From a virus, in the IMG/VR virus record IMGVR_UViG_3300020020_000058, positions 1-46,845 of that record: 46,845 nucleotides of DNA; one strand, 5' to 3'. Positions 40,115 to 46,034 of the stretch are shown piece by piece. The position numbers and the translations under genes are program-made. The notes under the pieces were generated by a model. The model saw nothing but the letters and a program-made list of their open reading frames with translations. It made no database searches and was not told where the DNA came from. The first letter of the stretch is position 1. The number at the start of each line of letters is the position of its first letter.

Positions 40115-40156
40115 TTAAACTCCAATTCCGTCTCGTGGGCCACGAATAATAGGCAT
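40115..40156 (-). CDS. 13-codon miniprotein / leader frame with very strong SD
   Basis: ATG 40156 follows AAGGAGGGAGGTAATTAAA, the best SD in the window, yet the frame has only 13 codons (MPIIRGPRDGIGV) before a TAA that abuts the next ATG. It may be a translated leader that delivers ribosomes to the 46-aa gene, or a genuine peptide. Confidence 0.5.
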   Translation of the reverse strand: MPIIRGPRDGIGV

Positions 40157-40157
40157 T

Positions 40158-40238
40158 TTAATTACCTCCCTCCTTCTTTGTGTAGATACAGTCTACTCCT
40201 ATAGGACAGGATAGACATTCGTCATATAGGCTCGCCAT
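40158..40238 (-). CDS. possible 26-aa Cys-rich miniprotein
   Basis: A 26-codon frame from ATG 40238 contains DECLSCPIGVDC, a C-x2-C-x5-C arrangement similar to the Fe-S cysteines of WhiB or a small zinc knuckle. The SD is weak. It overlaps the end of the gene upstream (40222) and its last codons contain the SD of the next frame. Translation is uncertain. Confidence 0.4.
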   Translation of the reverse strand: MASLYDECLSCPIGVDCIYTKKEGGN

Positions 40239-40437
40239 GCAGGCTCTCTGGCTTACAGGCAACATAGGCTTGGAAGGTTTTGAATTGGACTTGTCCCCCA
40301 GTATAGAGACTTTCTTTGAAGTACCCACTAGCTCCTTCCTCCACTTCTATAGTTTTACTAGTCCCGTCTGTTAGATTAACTGTGAAGCTTTTTATTGGGA
40401 GCGTCTCCTGAGGCGTATTCGTCGGTAAAAGAGGCAT
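40222..40437 (-). CDS. hypothetical protein, 71 aa
   Basis: I start it at ATG 40437 after TTAGGA, although an ATG at 40494 in frame is possible. The product (SFTVNLTDGTSKTIEVEEGA, then GYFKESLYTGGQVQFKTFQA) is a small beta-rich acidic protein. It overlaps the end of the exonuclease gene by 62 bases. No family is recognised. Confidence 0.6.
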   Translation of the reverse strand: MPLLPTNTPQETLPIKSFTVNLTDGTSKTIEVEEGASGYFKESLYTGGQVQFKTFQAYVACKPESLHGEPI

Positions 40438-41350
40438 GTTTCCTAACAGGTTCCTTAGTAGTAAAGTGTTGAAGGATAATTGGTGTTGAGTCAATCCCTT
40501 TACGTTCAGCGTAACACGGTCCCTGATAAGGGCAGTACGTACAGGCTTGGCTGTAGTTCGGGATTGATTTAGACCCTAGCATACTCTCTACCAACATGCA
40601 AAGATGCTCAAAGTATTGCTTTAGTTCTTTCTTGTTATAACCTACTACAGAGAATGTGTAAGACTCTGCATGGCTAGGAATTTTCTTGACGTACTCCTTA
40701 GTGTTAATGTAGCTAATTTCCCCGAACGGTATTTCACCCGTCAACATAAACACCACAGTAACATAGAACAATAACTGAGCAGAGTTGATAGCATCTAGCT
40801 TAGACCAAGACCTTTCCCCCGACTTGTGGTCACGTACTCTAGGGTTCCCACCGTTATCCCAATACAGAAGATCAGTAAACCCTGAGAGAATTACATCGGA
40901 ACTTACTGGATATGCGACTTCAGCTTCTACGCTCTCAACAGTAATTCCAGCATCTATCCTTGGTGACTGCTCTTTAATATAACGCTGGAACATCTTAGCG
41001 ATGACTGCAAACGTAGTTATTAAAGAACCGTCACCTGGATTACCTTGTAAATAATGAGTCACATCTCTTTCTATTTTAGCCGTTATTAGAGCTACTGCAT
41101 GATCGCTTCCAGGATCAACTCCAGCCTTAATTAGTTTGTAGTATTCGTGAGCAAGTTCGTGAAAATAGTTGCCTTTATTGAAATGTCCTTTAGGTGCTGC
41201 CTTAGGCACTATCTGCATTACATACAGATAGTGAAACTTCTTAGCACACTCTTGAAATACTTTAAGCCGACTCGGCGAGACGAATGTTACTTCGCTCGGG
41301 GCCAGTATTGGTAGTAAGTTCGCCTGTGGTAAGCCCGTCGATAATTTCAT
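40376..41350 (-). CDS. PD-(D/E)XK exonuclease with Fe-S cluster (RecB/Cas4-like), 324 aa
   Basis: The RecB-type nuclease signatures are present: SPSRLKVFQECAKKF (Cys35), NYFHELAHEY (His64), SGFTDLL (Asp160), VRDHKSG (Asp174, Lys176) and QLLFYV. Three Cys near the end (CTYCPYQGPC, 270-279) with Cys35 complete the 4Fe-4S site of the Cas4/AddB type. It probably resects DNA for the Sak4-like annealing protein encoded two genes downstream. The N-terminus overlaps the 55-aa gene by 89 bases; ATG 41350 seems the only good start. Confidence 0.87.
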   Translation of the reverse strand: MKLSTGLPQANLLPILAPSEVTFVSPSRLKVFQECAKKFHYLYVMQIVPKAAPKGHFNKGNYFHELAHEYYKLIKAGVDPGSDHAVALITAKIERDVTHYLQGNPGDGSLITTFAVIAKMFQRYIKEQSPRIDAGITVESVEAEVAYPVSSDVILSGFTDLLYWDNGGNPRVRDHKSGERSWSKLDAINSAQLLFYVTVVFMLTGEIPFGEISYINTKEYVKKIPSHAESYTFSVVGYNKKELKQYFEHLCMLVESMLGSKSIPNYSQACTYCPYQGPCYAERKGIDSTPIILQHFTTKEPVRKHASFTDEYASGDAPNKKLHS

Positions 41351-41429
41351 CTAAGGTTATTCCTGAGTCTCTTAAATTAGTTAACCAATCGAGCAAGTCC
41401 ATCAATTGATCTGGATTAAATACGGTCAT
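41262..41429 (-). CDS. small protein, 55 aa, overlapping the exonuclease start
   Basis: ATG 41429 follows GGAGGTGAAGT, a strong SD. The first 30 residues (MTVFNPDQLMDLLDWLTNLR then GITLDEIIDG) make a plausible helical protein. The last 30 are read opposite no gene but in another frame of the exonuclease start, so that part may be constrained by the overlap. Function unknown. Confidence 0.6.
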   Translation of the reverse strand: MTVFNPDQLMDLLDWLTNLRDSGITLDEIIDGLTTGELTTNTGPERSNIRLAESA

Positions 41430-41667
41430 ACTTCACCTCCCTATAACGCATAGAGAGATTATAATGTATCTCTCTATTCTTTAGTTTAGACCTACATTCA
41501 TCACAAGTCAAATATCCTATCTTAGCTATATTTTTGTTACATTCTTTACAAATTCGTGGTTCAACCTTACCCGGATTCCTTGTACAAAGATAGATTGCTA
41601 CGCCTGTAGCTATATCGAAAGTGATTAGGATAGGGTTGAACCCAACAAGAAGCCACAATAACGTCAC
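41416..41667 (-). CDS. membrane-anchored zinc-ribbon protein, 83 aa (GTG start)
   Basis: Residues 2-27 (TLLWLLVGFNPILITFDIAT and onward) form one membrane helix, followed by CKECNKNIAKIGYLTCDEC, a four-Cys zinc ribbon on the cytoplasmic side, and a basic tail. GTG 41667 overlaps the TGA of the preceding 20-codon frame (GTGA). A membrane-bound zinc ribbon could act on a host envelope or transport protein, but no family is recognised. Confidence 0.7.
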   Translation of the reverse strand: MTLLWLLVGFNPILITFDIATGVAIYLCTRNPGKVEPRICKECNKNIAKIGYLTCDECRSKLKNREIHYNLSMRYREVKYDRI

Positions 41668-41726
41668 GACAGCAAAGCTGTAAGTAGACGAGATAGGCCG
41701 ATAAGGATCAGCATAAGCTCATTCAT
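41664..41726 (-). CDS. 20-aa hydrophobic miniprotein with strong SD
   Basis: ATG 41726 follows AAAGGAGGAAATAG. The whole product, MNELMLILIGLSRLLTALLS, could be a single membrane helix. The stop overlaps the GTG of the next membrane protein. It may be a real micropeptide or a leader that couples translation to the weak GTG start. Confidence 0.5.
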   Translation of the reverse strand: MNELMLILIGLSRLLTALLS

Positions 41727-41738
41727 CTATTTCCTCCT

Positions 41739-42083
41739 TTAGCCGTGAGAACCGACTACTGAATAAACAGTGCAGCCCGTAGAAACTGGACATTGTGTCC
41801 ACCTATAATTACAAACCCTAGTCCAGGTAACGCATCCTCTAGAAGCTGCTGGAACTTGTGCTGCTGAACCCCATGCTGTTCCGTAATACGCAACTCCGTT
41901 CTTGAAGTAATAGTAATACGCCTTAGCATAGTAAATGCCCGACCCACCATTACAATCTCGATAAAATGAACCGCCTTGTGCAAAGGACGTACAGGTTGAG
42001 TGGTTAGCTTTAACTGGCTCAGCTACTGTAGCAACAGTCATGCCAAGTATCAGACCAACTACTGCTATTACTTTCTTAAACAT
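41739..42083 (-). CDS. secreted six-cysteine protein, 114 aa
   Basis: A typical signal peptide (KK, hydrophobic VIAVVGLILGMTVATV, then AEPVKA before NHS) is followed by about 88 residues with six Cys and many Tyr, Gly and Thr (YYAKAYYYYFKNGVAYYGTA). Six Cys suggest three disulphides and an extracellular fold. No enzyme motif is seen. The gene sits in tandem with a second secreted protein. It may act on the outside of the infected cell, for example in surface masking or superinfection exclusion. Confidence 0.75.
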   Translation of the reverse strand: MFKKVIAVVGLILGMTVATVAEPVKANHSTCTSFAQGGSFYRDCNGGSGIYYAKAYYYYFKNGVAYYGTAWGSAAQVPAASRGCVTWTRVCNYRWTQCPVSTGCTVYSVVGSHG

Positions 42084-42085
42084 TA

Positions 42086-42487
42086 CTACTTCTTTCTCTT
42101 AGTCGCTGGTAAGCGTTGGGAATTCGGCTGGGTTGACAATTCTTCTGTAGTGGTAGGCACAACAGATTGTGGGTCTGTTGTTGTCGTAGTAGTTCCAGGA
42201 GAGACCGAAGTACTTGGCGTAGTCGGATTTACTGATGATGAAACAACAGGTTGGGTCGTAGTAGTATCCGCTATCGAACTTGTAGAGGACGAAATGTCCG
42301 GTATGGTTGTAGATGTTGAATCCGGAATTGTTGTTGTAGATTGGGGGGTGGTTGTCGTCGATGATGTTGATACCTCTGTAGTTGTAGTGTTGTAGCAATC
42401 CTTTTTACATTGTCTGCCACCTGCTTCTACCGATACGGCAGTTAAGCAAGCTGCAATAGCAACTGAAATAGCTAGTACCCTTTTCAT
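42086..42487 (-). CDS. secreted Ser/Thr-rich mucin-like protein, 133 aa
   Basis: Signal peptide KRVLAISVAIAACLTAVSVEA (with a Cys inside), then CKKDC and about 90 residues made almost only of Thr, Ser, Pro and a few Asp/Val, ending in a basic RLPATKRKK. Such Thr/Ser-rich regions in actinobacteria are often O-mannosylated or span the wall. SD AAAGGAAAATA. Stop and the next start are two bases apart. With the gene at 41739 it forms an exported pair. Confidence 0.75.
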   Translation of the reverse strand: MKRVLAISVAIAACLTAVSVEAGGRQCKKDCYNTTTTEVSTSSTTTTPQSTTTIPDSTSTTIPDISSSTSSIADTTTTQPVVSSSVNPTTPSTSVSPGTTTTTTDPQSVVPTTTEELSTQPNSQRLPATKRKK

Positions 42488-42521
42488 TATTTTCCTTTAT
42501 TGTTTGAGACTAGAATGGGGA

Positions 42522-42914
42522 GCACCCAGTTACTTCTACGGGGGAGAGAGTAACTGGATGCTTCTACCCATAACTGGGGGAAGTAGGAAAACCCCCAGAA
42601 AAGAAAGTACGAGAGTTAGGGATAGTAAAACATGTTTCGAATTACTATCCCTAACACTCTCAATTGCAAGGCGGTAACTATCCTCGCTATCGACGATCGA
42701 CGACAGTTTGAATATTACCTTTCCTGTAGGTTTTCTCTCCTACAGATTAATTGCGGAATAGCTTAGCTATCCTAGGTCTAAGCTATTCCGTCGATACTAG
42801 TGTACCGAATAACCTACCAGTATTATCGCAACTGATAGGTTGCTAGTTTTGTTTATTTGTCTAGCATTTGATTATGTGGGGAGTAAGGGGTTAGCGAACT
42901 GCCCTACTCCCCAC
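42522..42914. repeat. array of at least seven inverted repeats in a gene-free region
   Basis: The region 42488-42920 has no gene. Stems: 42526-42534/42549-42557 (9 bp, 12 with one mismatch), 42574-42580/42592-42598 (CTGGGGG), 42615-42628/42642-42655 (14 bp perfect), 42724-42730/42739-42745 (CTGTAGG/CCTACAG), 42754-42766/42778-42790 (13 bp perfect), 42811-42821/42831-42841 (10 of 11) and 42876-42885/42905-42914 (GTGGGGAGTA, the terminator-like end of the 257-aa gene). Loops are 8-19 bases. It may be a structured RNA, a replication origin or a packaging site. Confidence 0.85.
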
Positions 42915-42920
42915 GAACTA

Positions 42921-43694
42921 TCAGTCTTCGGATTCCTCTTCGCCAGGCTCGGCGTTTTCGTTCTCTTCGGACTCTTCCTTCTTCTCAGCCTCAACAAGCT
43001 TGCCATTGATATTAACAGAAATCTTATCAGGCGGGTTCTTCGTATCGATGTTATTCGGCTCGTTACGAAGCAACTCAGTGAATTCCTTCTGAGTTTCGAA
43101 TCCGAGATAAAGAGCAGTACCCTTAACGGAATCGCTACCATCGAATTCACCATTACCATCGACAGTCCAAACGTAGGAAGTCAATGCACGTTGTCCACGT
43201 CTACCAGAAGCACCACGACGCTTAGCCAATGGCCAAGGTCCACCATTTTCTGGTGTAGTAAGCTGGAAGGTATCTGCCATATCGACAATAGCCTTCTGGC
43301 GCTTAAACAGTTCGGAACGAGCATCAGAGATTTCCTTACGCTCTTCATCCGAAAGCTTCTCTTCCTCGGAAACAGGGAGAAGGGCGACCTGTTCGGTGAT
43401 ATAGTTATCAACCTTCTCCTTATAGGCAGCAAACATATGCCGACTAATTCCGTAGAGAACACCAGCCAAAACATCCGGCGGGAATTCAGCCATCTGTGAA
43501 ACGATGTCATCTGCAACACCCTTCCACTCTTCCTCTGCATTTTCGACCAGAGCATTAGTGAACTTCCGCTTTCCAGCGGATTCTGAGCCAGCATCAAGCT
43601 TAGCATCATGCTCTGCAATACTCTTTGTAACAGCATCATAAAAACCCCGAAGCTCACCCGTAGGGGCGGCTGGAGCAGTTGCGGTATCAGTCAT
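42921..43694 (-). CDS. abundant acidic protein, 257 aa, function unknown
   Basis: No family is recognised. Residues about 20-135 are helical and charged. Residues 160-215 contain a basic patch then a beta segment (GASGRRGQRALTSYVWTVDG, then DGNGEFDGSDSVKGTALYLG), and the last 25 residues are nearly all Glu with a few Asp, Asn and Lys. An acidic tail plus a basic patch resembles ssDNA-binding or nucleoid-associated proteins. It has a strong SD (AGGAGAATAAACTAAA), its own promoter, a hairpin at the end, and a narrow codon choice, all suggesting high expression. It stands as a near-monocistronic gene. Confidence 0.8.
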   Translation of the reverse strand: MTDTATAPAAPTGELRGFYDAVTKSIAEHDAKLDAGSESAGKRKFTNALVENAEEEWKGVADDIVSQMAEFPPDVLAGVLYGISRHMFAAYKEKVDNYITEQVALLPVSEEEKLSDEERKEISDARSELFKRQKAIVDMADTFQLTTPENGGPWPLAKRRGASGRRGQRALTSYVWTVDGNGEFDGSDSVKGTALYLGFETQKEFTELLRNEPNNIDTKNPPDKISVNINGKLVEAEKKEESEENENAEPGEEESED

Positions 43695-43747
43695 TTTAGT
43701 TTATTCTCCTGTGTTTATTGTTGTTGACAGTCCCTGCGGACATCTCA

Positions 43748-43777
43748 GTTATACACCCGTAGGTGCTATGCCCACAA
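43748..43777 (-). promoter_or_regulatory. leftward promoter for the 257-aa gene
   Basis: On the minus strand a weak -35 TTGTGG (43777-43772), an 18-base spacer and -10 TATAAC (43753-43748) precede the gene by about 50 bases. The gap to the upstream gene (43695-43803) has no other feature on this strand. The -35 match is poor, so an activator or a phage-specific factor may be needed. Confidence 0.45.
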
Positions 43778-43803
43778 GGGGATTCTGACAGTGGGATTGT
43801 GAT

Positions 43804-44019
43804 TTAGTTATCTGTTAAACTTACATTCGTTTCATAGGGTGGTTGGTACTCGTCTGGATAGTCGATGGCTAGAAAGAGTAGCAGTATACCCAATACTAAT
43901 GCTCCGATCAAGCCGAGCGCTAGCAACATAACTGAAAGCCTATCGTAGAATCTCTTTTTCTTATAGAGTAATCTTATAGTTTCATTAATATACTCGTCTA
44001 ATTCATCACCCTTTACCAT
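43804..44019 (-). CDS. single-pass membrane protein, 71 aa
   Basis: A charged N-terminal helix (DEYINETIRLLYKKKRFYDR) leads into one strong membrane helix (LSVMLLALGLIGALVLGILL, about residues 28-50), then an acidic Pro-rich tail. It overlaps the HNH gene upstream by 7 bases. It is not near the lysis genes, so it is more likely to act on the host membrane early in infection. Confidence 0.75.
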   Translation of the reverse strand: MVKGDELDEYINETIRLLYKKKRFYDRLSVMLLALGLIGALVLGILLLFLAIDYPDEYQPPYETNVSLTDN

Positions 44020-44372
44020 AAGTTGACTTTCTTTTGAGGGATTCCCTTAGGAGTCTGTCTATCTTGTGCTTTATGATGCGGGTCGCATCTCCATTCTAGA
44101 TTCTCAACTTCATTGTTCTGCCAATCCTTAGTAACATGATCGGCTTGAAGCTGACTAGTTAAAACTCTGTACTCTTTCGGCCAGAGTTCATTGAACCATG
44201 CTGGTGCATCTTTCGGTGGTTCGATAGTTGTCTTACCACATTTGATTTTAGTGCCGTCAAGCTTAGTATAACCGACACACTTGTAAGGAACATAGGCAGC
44301 ATACAATTCTCTACGAGCTTTTCTGCGGCCAGTGCTACGCCAGTCTTTGATTTTGGATTCATCCTTGGTCAT
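44013..44372 (-). CDS. HNH endonuclease, 119 aa
   Basis: HNH motif: ADH at 77-79, NNEVENLEWRC with Asn91, and PHHKAQD with His99/His100. Structural zinc ligands come from YKCVG (Cys32), KCGK (Cys45) and Cys96. In many phages an HNH protein assists terminase or makes nicks; here it lies in the early operon, so a homing or host-DNA role is also possible. SD AAAGGAAAG precedes the ATG. It overlaps the 94-aa gene upstream by 14 bases. Confidence 0.85.
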   Translation of the reverse strand: MTKDESKIKDWRSTGRRKARRELYAAYVPYKCVGYTKLDGTKIKCGKTTIEPPKDAPAWFNELWPKEYRVLTSQLQADHVTKDWQNNEVENLEWRCDPHHKAQDRQTPKGIPQKKVNLW

Positions 44373-44643
44373 ATCTTTCCTTTAGTAGTTTTTGTACATA
44401 GTCTTCTCTCAAGATAACTGGATGACTGTGAACATGGTAAGGATCTAAGCAAACTAAAAAGAAACTTTCAAGGCCAGTTCCAGTTGCCCAACGCTCATCT
44501 AACCATGCTCTCGCAACTGCATCGTGGATAGAAGGTAAATTGTAGTACTGTCTCATATCAATGGCATAAGTATCATACCATTTCCCCGACTCTCTGAAAC
44601 GATCTACCCTTACACTTGAAGGGCTTTCTGAAAAATGTGTCAT
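44359..44643 (-). CDS. hypothetical protein, 94 aa
   Basis: A soluble, mixed protein (VDRFRESGKWYDTYAIDMRQ, SIHDAVARAWLDERWATGTG, LVCLDPYHVHSHPVILREDY) with several His and aromatic residues. No family is recognised. The ATG overlaps the previous stop (ATGA) and the gene overlaps the HNH gene by 14 bases. Confidence 0.7.
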   Translation of the reverse strand: MTHFSESPSSVRVDRFRESGKWYDTYAIDMRQYYNLPSIHDAVARAWLDERWATGTGLESFFLVCLDPYHVHSHPVILREDYVQKLLKERYDQG

Positions 44644-44840
44644 TTTTTATTCCTTAGGGGTGGATTTCGACACCAAGGGCCTAAATGCCAACCGATTATT
44701 TCGTCATCTTCTATAATTAGATGACACAAAGCATTGTGTGGACCACCTGTAGGCATTCTTATAAGAATCTGTCCACAGGATTTGCAATGCGAAAAAAACT
44801 TTGCTTTAGGGTGAATAGGTTTAATAAGAACATTATTCAT
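44640..44840 (-). CDS. zinc-ribbon protein, 66 aa
   Basis: HCKSCGQILIRMPTGGPHNALC supplies one CxxC pair plus another Cys and His residues, then a beta hairpin (HLIIEDDEIIGWHLGPWC) and a basic end. This resembles a treble-clef zinc knuckle. The start overlaps the upstream stop (TAATG) and the end overlaps the next start (ATGA). Confidence 0.75.
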   Translation of the reverse strand: MNNVLIKPIHPKAKFFSHCKSCGQILIRMPTGGPHNALCHLIIEDDEIIGWHLGPWCRNPPLRNKK

Positions 44841-45019
44841 TAAAATGGTTCCTCTTCTTTTTTAACTTGATGAATTTTAGCGACATGAATTTCATAGTGA
44901 AAGACTAGACCTGAAAGAGTAGAGAAACCAGAGATACTCTTAGCTCCACAGTCAATACACTCCCAGTGCCAGATATCTACATAATGTACACGCCTCCATA
45001 TAGTGAAACGCTCATACAT
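44840..45019 (-). CDS. C2H2-type zinc-finger miniprotein, 59 aa
   Basis: From ATG 45019 the frame reads WECIDCGAKS, a CxxC pair, and about 20 residues later LVFHYEIHVAKIH with His residues spaced like a C2H2 finger, then a charged end. It overlaps the upstream stop by 8 bases and the next ATG by one (TAATG). DNA or RNA binding is plausible. Confidence 0.75.
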   Translation of the reverse strand: MYERFTIWRRVHYVDIWHWECIDCGAKSISGFSTLSGLVFHYEIHVAKIHQVKKEEEPF

Positions 45020-45410
45020 ATCCGAATTTCTTCCATCTCTCGAAGAAGTTTTCTCCTTCCCAGCCTTCTGGTTTGTACCCTAATACATGACATTGATGTT
45101 GAGAGAAACAAGTAGTATCTCTACCATGCCCATGAACTATATGAGTTCCTTTATGCAAGTCTTCTCCTATATTCCAAATATGTAGATTACCCTCATCCAT
45201 GTAGTGGCTATAAATAAAATCGGACCACTCGAAGCCTACAGGATAGAGGACACTAAAGCATTTGTGCTCATAAACTAAACCTTTGTACCCATTAGCAAAA
45301 AGATTAGGTAGATCGCCTACAGGGCGCTTATTCTTTGTTGAGGGCTTTTGTCCTATAGGACTAGATAGTAGCGCTTTGGCACTTGCTCGTAATTCCTCTA
45401 AACTAGCCAC
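45012..45410 (-). CDS. hypothetical protein, 132 aa (GTG start)
   Basis: GTG 45410 starts one base after the upstream TAA; an ATG 81 bases upstream would lie wholly within that gene, so I prefer GTG. The start ASLEELRASAKALLSSPIGQ is helical, then a Tyr/His/Trp-rich body (GLVYEHKCFSVLYPVGFEWS, GTHIVHGHGRDTTCFSQHQC) with clustered His and Cys that could bind a metal. No enzyme family is recognised. Confidence 0.6.
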   Translation of the reverse strand: MASLEELRASAKALLSSPIGQKPSTKNKRPVGDLPNLFANGYKGLVYEHKCFSVLYPVGFEWSDFIYSHYMDEGNLHIWNIGEDLHKGTHIVHGHGRDTTCFSQHQCHVLGYKPEGWEGENFFERWKKFGYV

Positions 45411-45411
45411 T

Positions 45412-45645
45412 TTATATATCCATAGTCTGAGAGACAAACTCATGATTAGTAATGTCTCGTCTAAAGTAAGCTTTAACATTCGTCCAAGCAAGAGGAGACA
45501 TACTAGCCCTAAGTGTAGTGACTATATATGCGATGTCTTCTGCTAGCCCTTCTGGATCGGATTCCTCGATTAGTCCTATGATGGCATTTAAATCGTATTT
45601 CTCCGCAGAGTTAACGATTGTTACCACATTACGATAACGCTCCAC
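45412..45645 (-). CDS. hypothetical helical protein, 77 aa (GTG start)
   Basis: GTG 45645 overlaps the previous stop (TAGTG). The product is acidic and helical (SAEKYDLNAIIGLIEESDPE, LAEDIAYIVTTLRASMSPLA). Function unknown. Confidence 0.7.
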   Translation of the reverse strand: MERYRNVVTIVNSAEKYDLNAIIGLIEESDPEGLAEDIAYIVTTLRASMSPLAWTNVKAYFRRDITNHEFVSQTMDI

Positions 45646-45857
45646 TATGATACTTTCCTTTGAACTAATGACTGATGGACCAAACGTGCTCTATGGGCCT
45701 TGTTAGTCTTAACAAAGACTACAAAGCCATGCTTCTCATGCTTAAACGGCTTGTTAGTAACAGTGCCGTACCTATCCCCTCTCATCCAATCATCCATAGC
45801 CGGATTGAATTCTACTATATCCCCAACCTTTAGGTTATCAAACTCTGTCATGTTCAT
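45645..45857 (-). CDS. KOW/SH3-like protein, 70 aa
   Basis: FDNLKVGDIVEFNPAMDDWM, RGDRYGTVTNKPFKHEKHG and FVVFVKTNKAHRARLVHQSL form a small beta-barrel pattern (VGDxVEF..GTV..) like SH3/KOW or hypothetical phage DUF proteins. The SD is AGGAGCTATTATA. It overlaps the next gene by one base. It may bind RNA, DNA or a host protein. Confidence 0.75.
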   Translation of the reverse strand: MNMTEFDNLKVGDIVEFNPAMDDWMRGDRYGTVTNKPFKHEKHGFVVFVKTNKAHRARLVHQSLVQRKVS

Positions 45858-45869
45858 TATAATAGCTCC

Positions 45870-46034
45870 TTAGAAATCATGTAGACATACAGAACAAGCA
45901 AAACCTTTAGGCTCCTTTGCATAATGGTGGTGGCACTCAAAGCATCTCCAATCTTTATCTTTGCCTACAGGCACTTCAAATCTATGGTGGTACCAACACA
46001 TAAATCTATTAATTGCTTCTAACCACCAGCCCAT
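45870..46034 (-). CDS. zinc-ribbon miniprotein, 54 aa
   Basis: CFECHHHYAKEPKGFACSVC makes two CxxC knuckles 16 residues apart, a classic zinc ribbon, after a basic helical start (MGWWLEAINRFMCWYHHRFE). The ATG shares a base with the helicase stop (TAATG), so it is co-translated with the helicase and may be its partner. Confidence 0.8.
   Translation of the reverse strand: MGWWLEAINRFMCWYHHRFEVPVGKDKDWRCFECHHHYAKEPKGFACSVCLHDF

Noticed and set aside
42000-42395. Val-rich plus-strand frame opposite the secreted Thr-rich protein
   Set aside because: It is the antisense of Thr/Ser/Pro codon repeats, and the minus frame has a signal peptide and SD.
43721-43756. Rightward TTGACA followed by TATACA
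   Set aside because: The spacing is 19-20 bases and it would transcribe antisense into an early operon with no gene on that strand.
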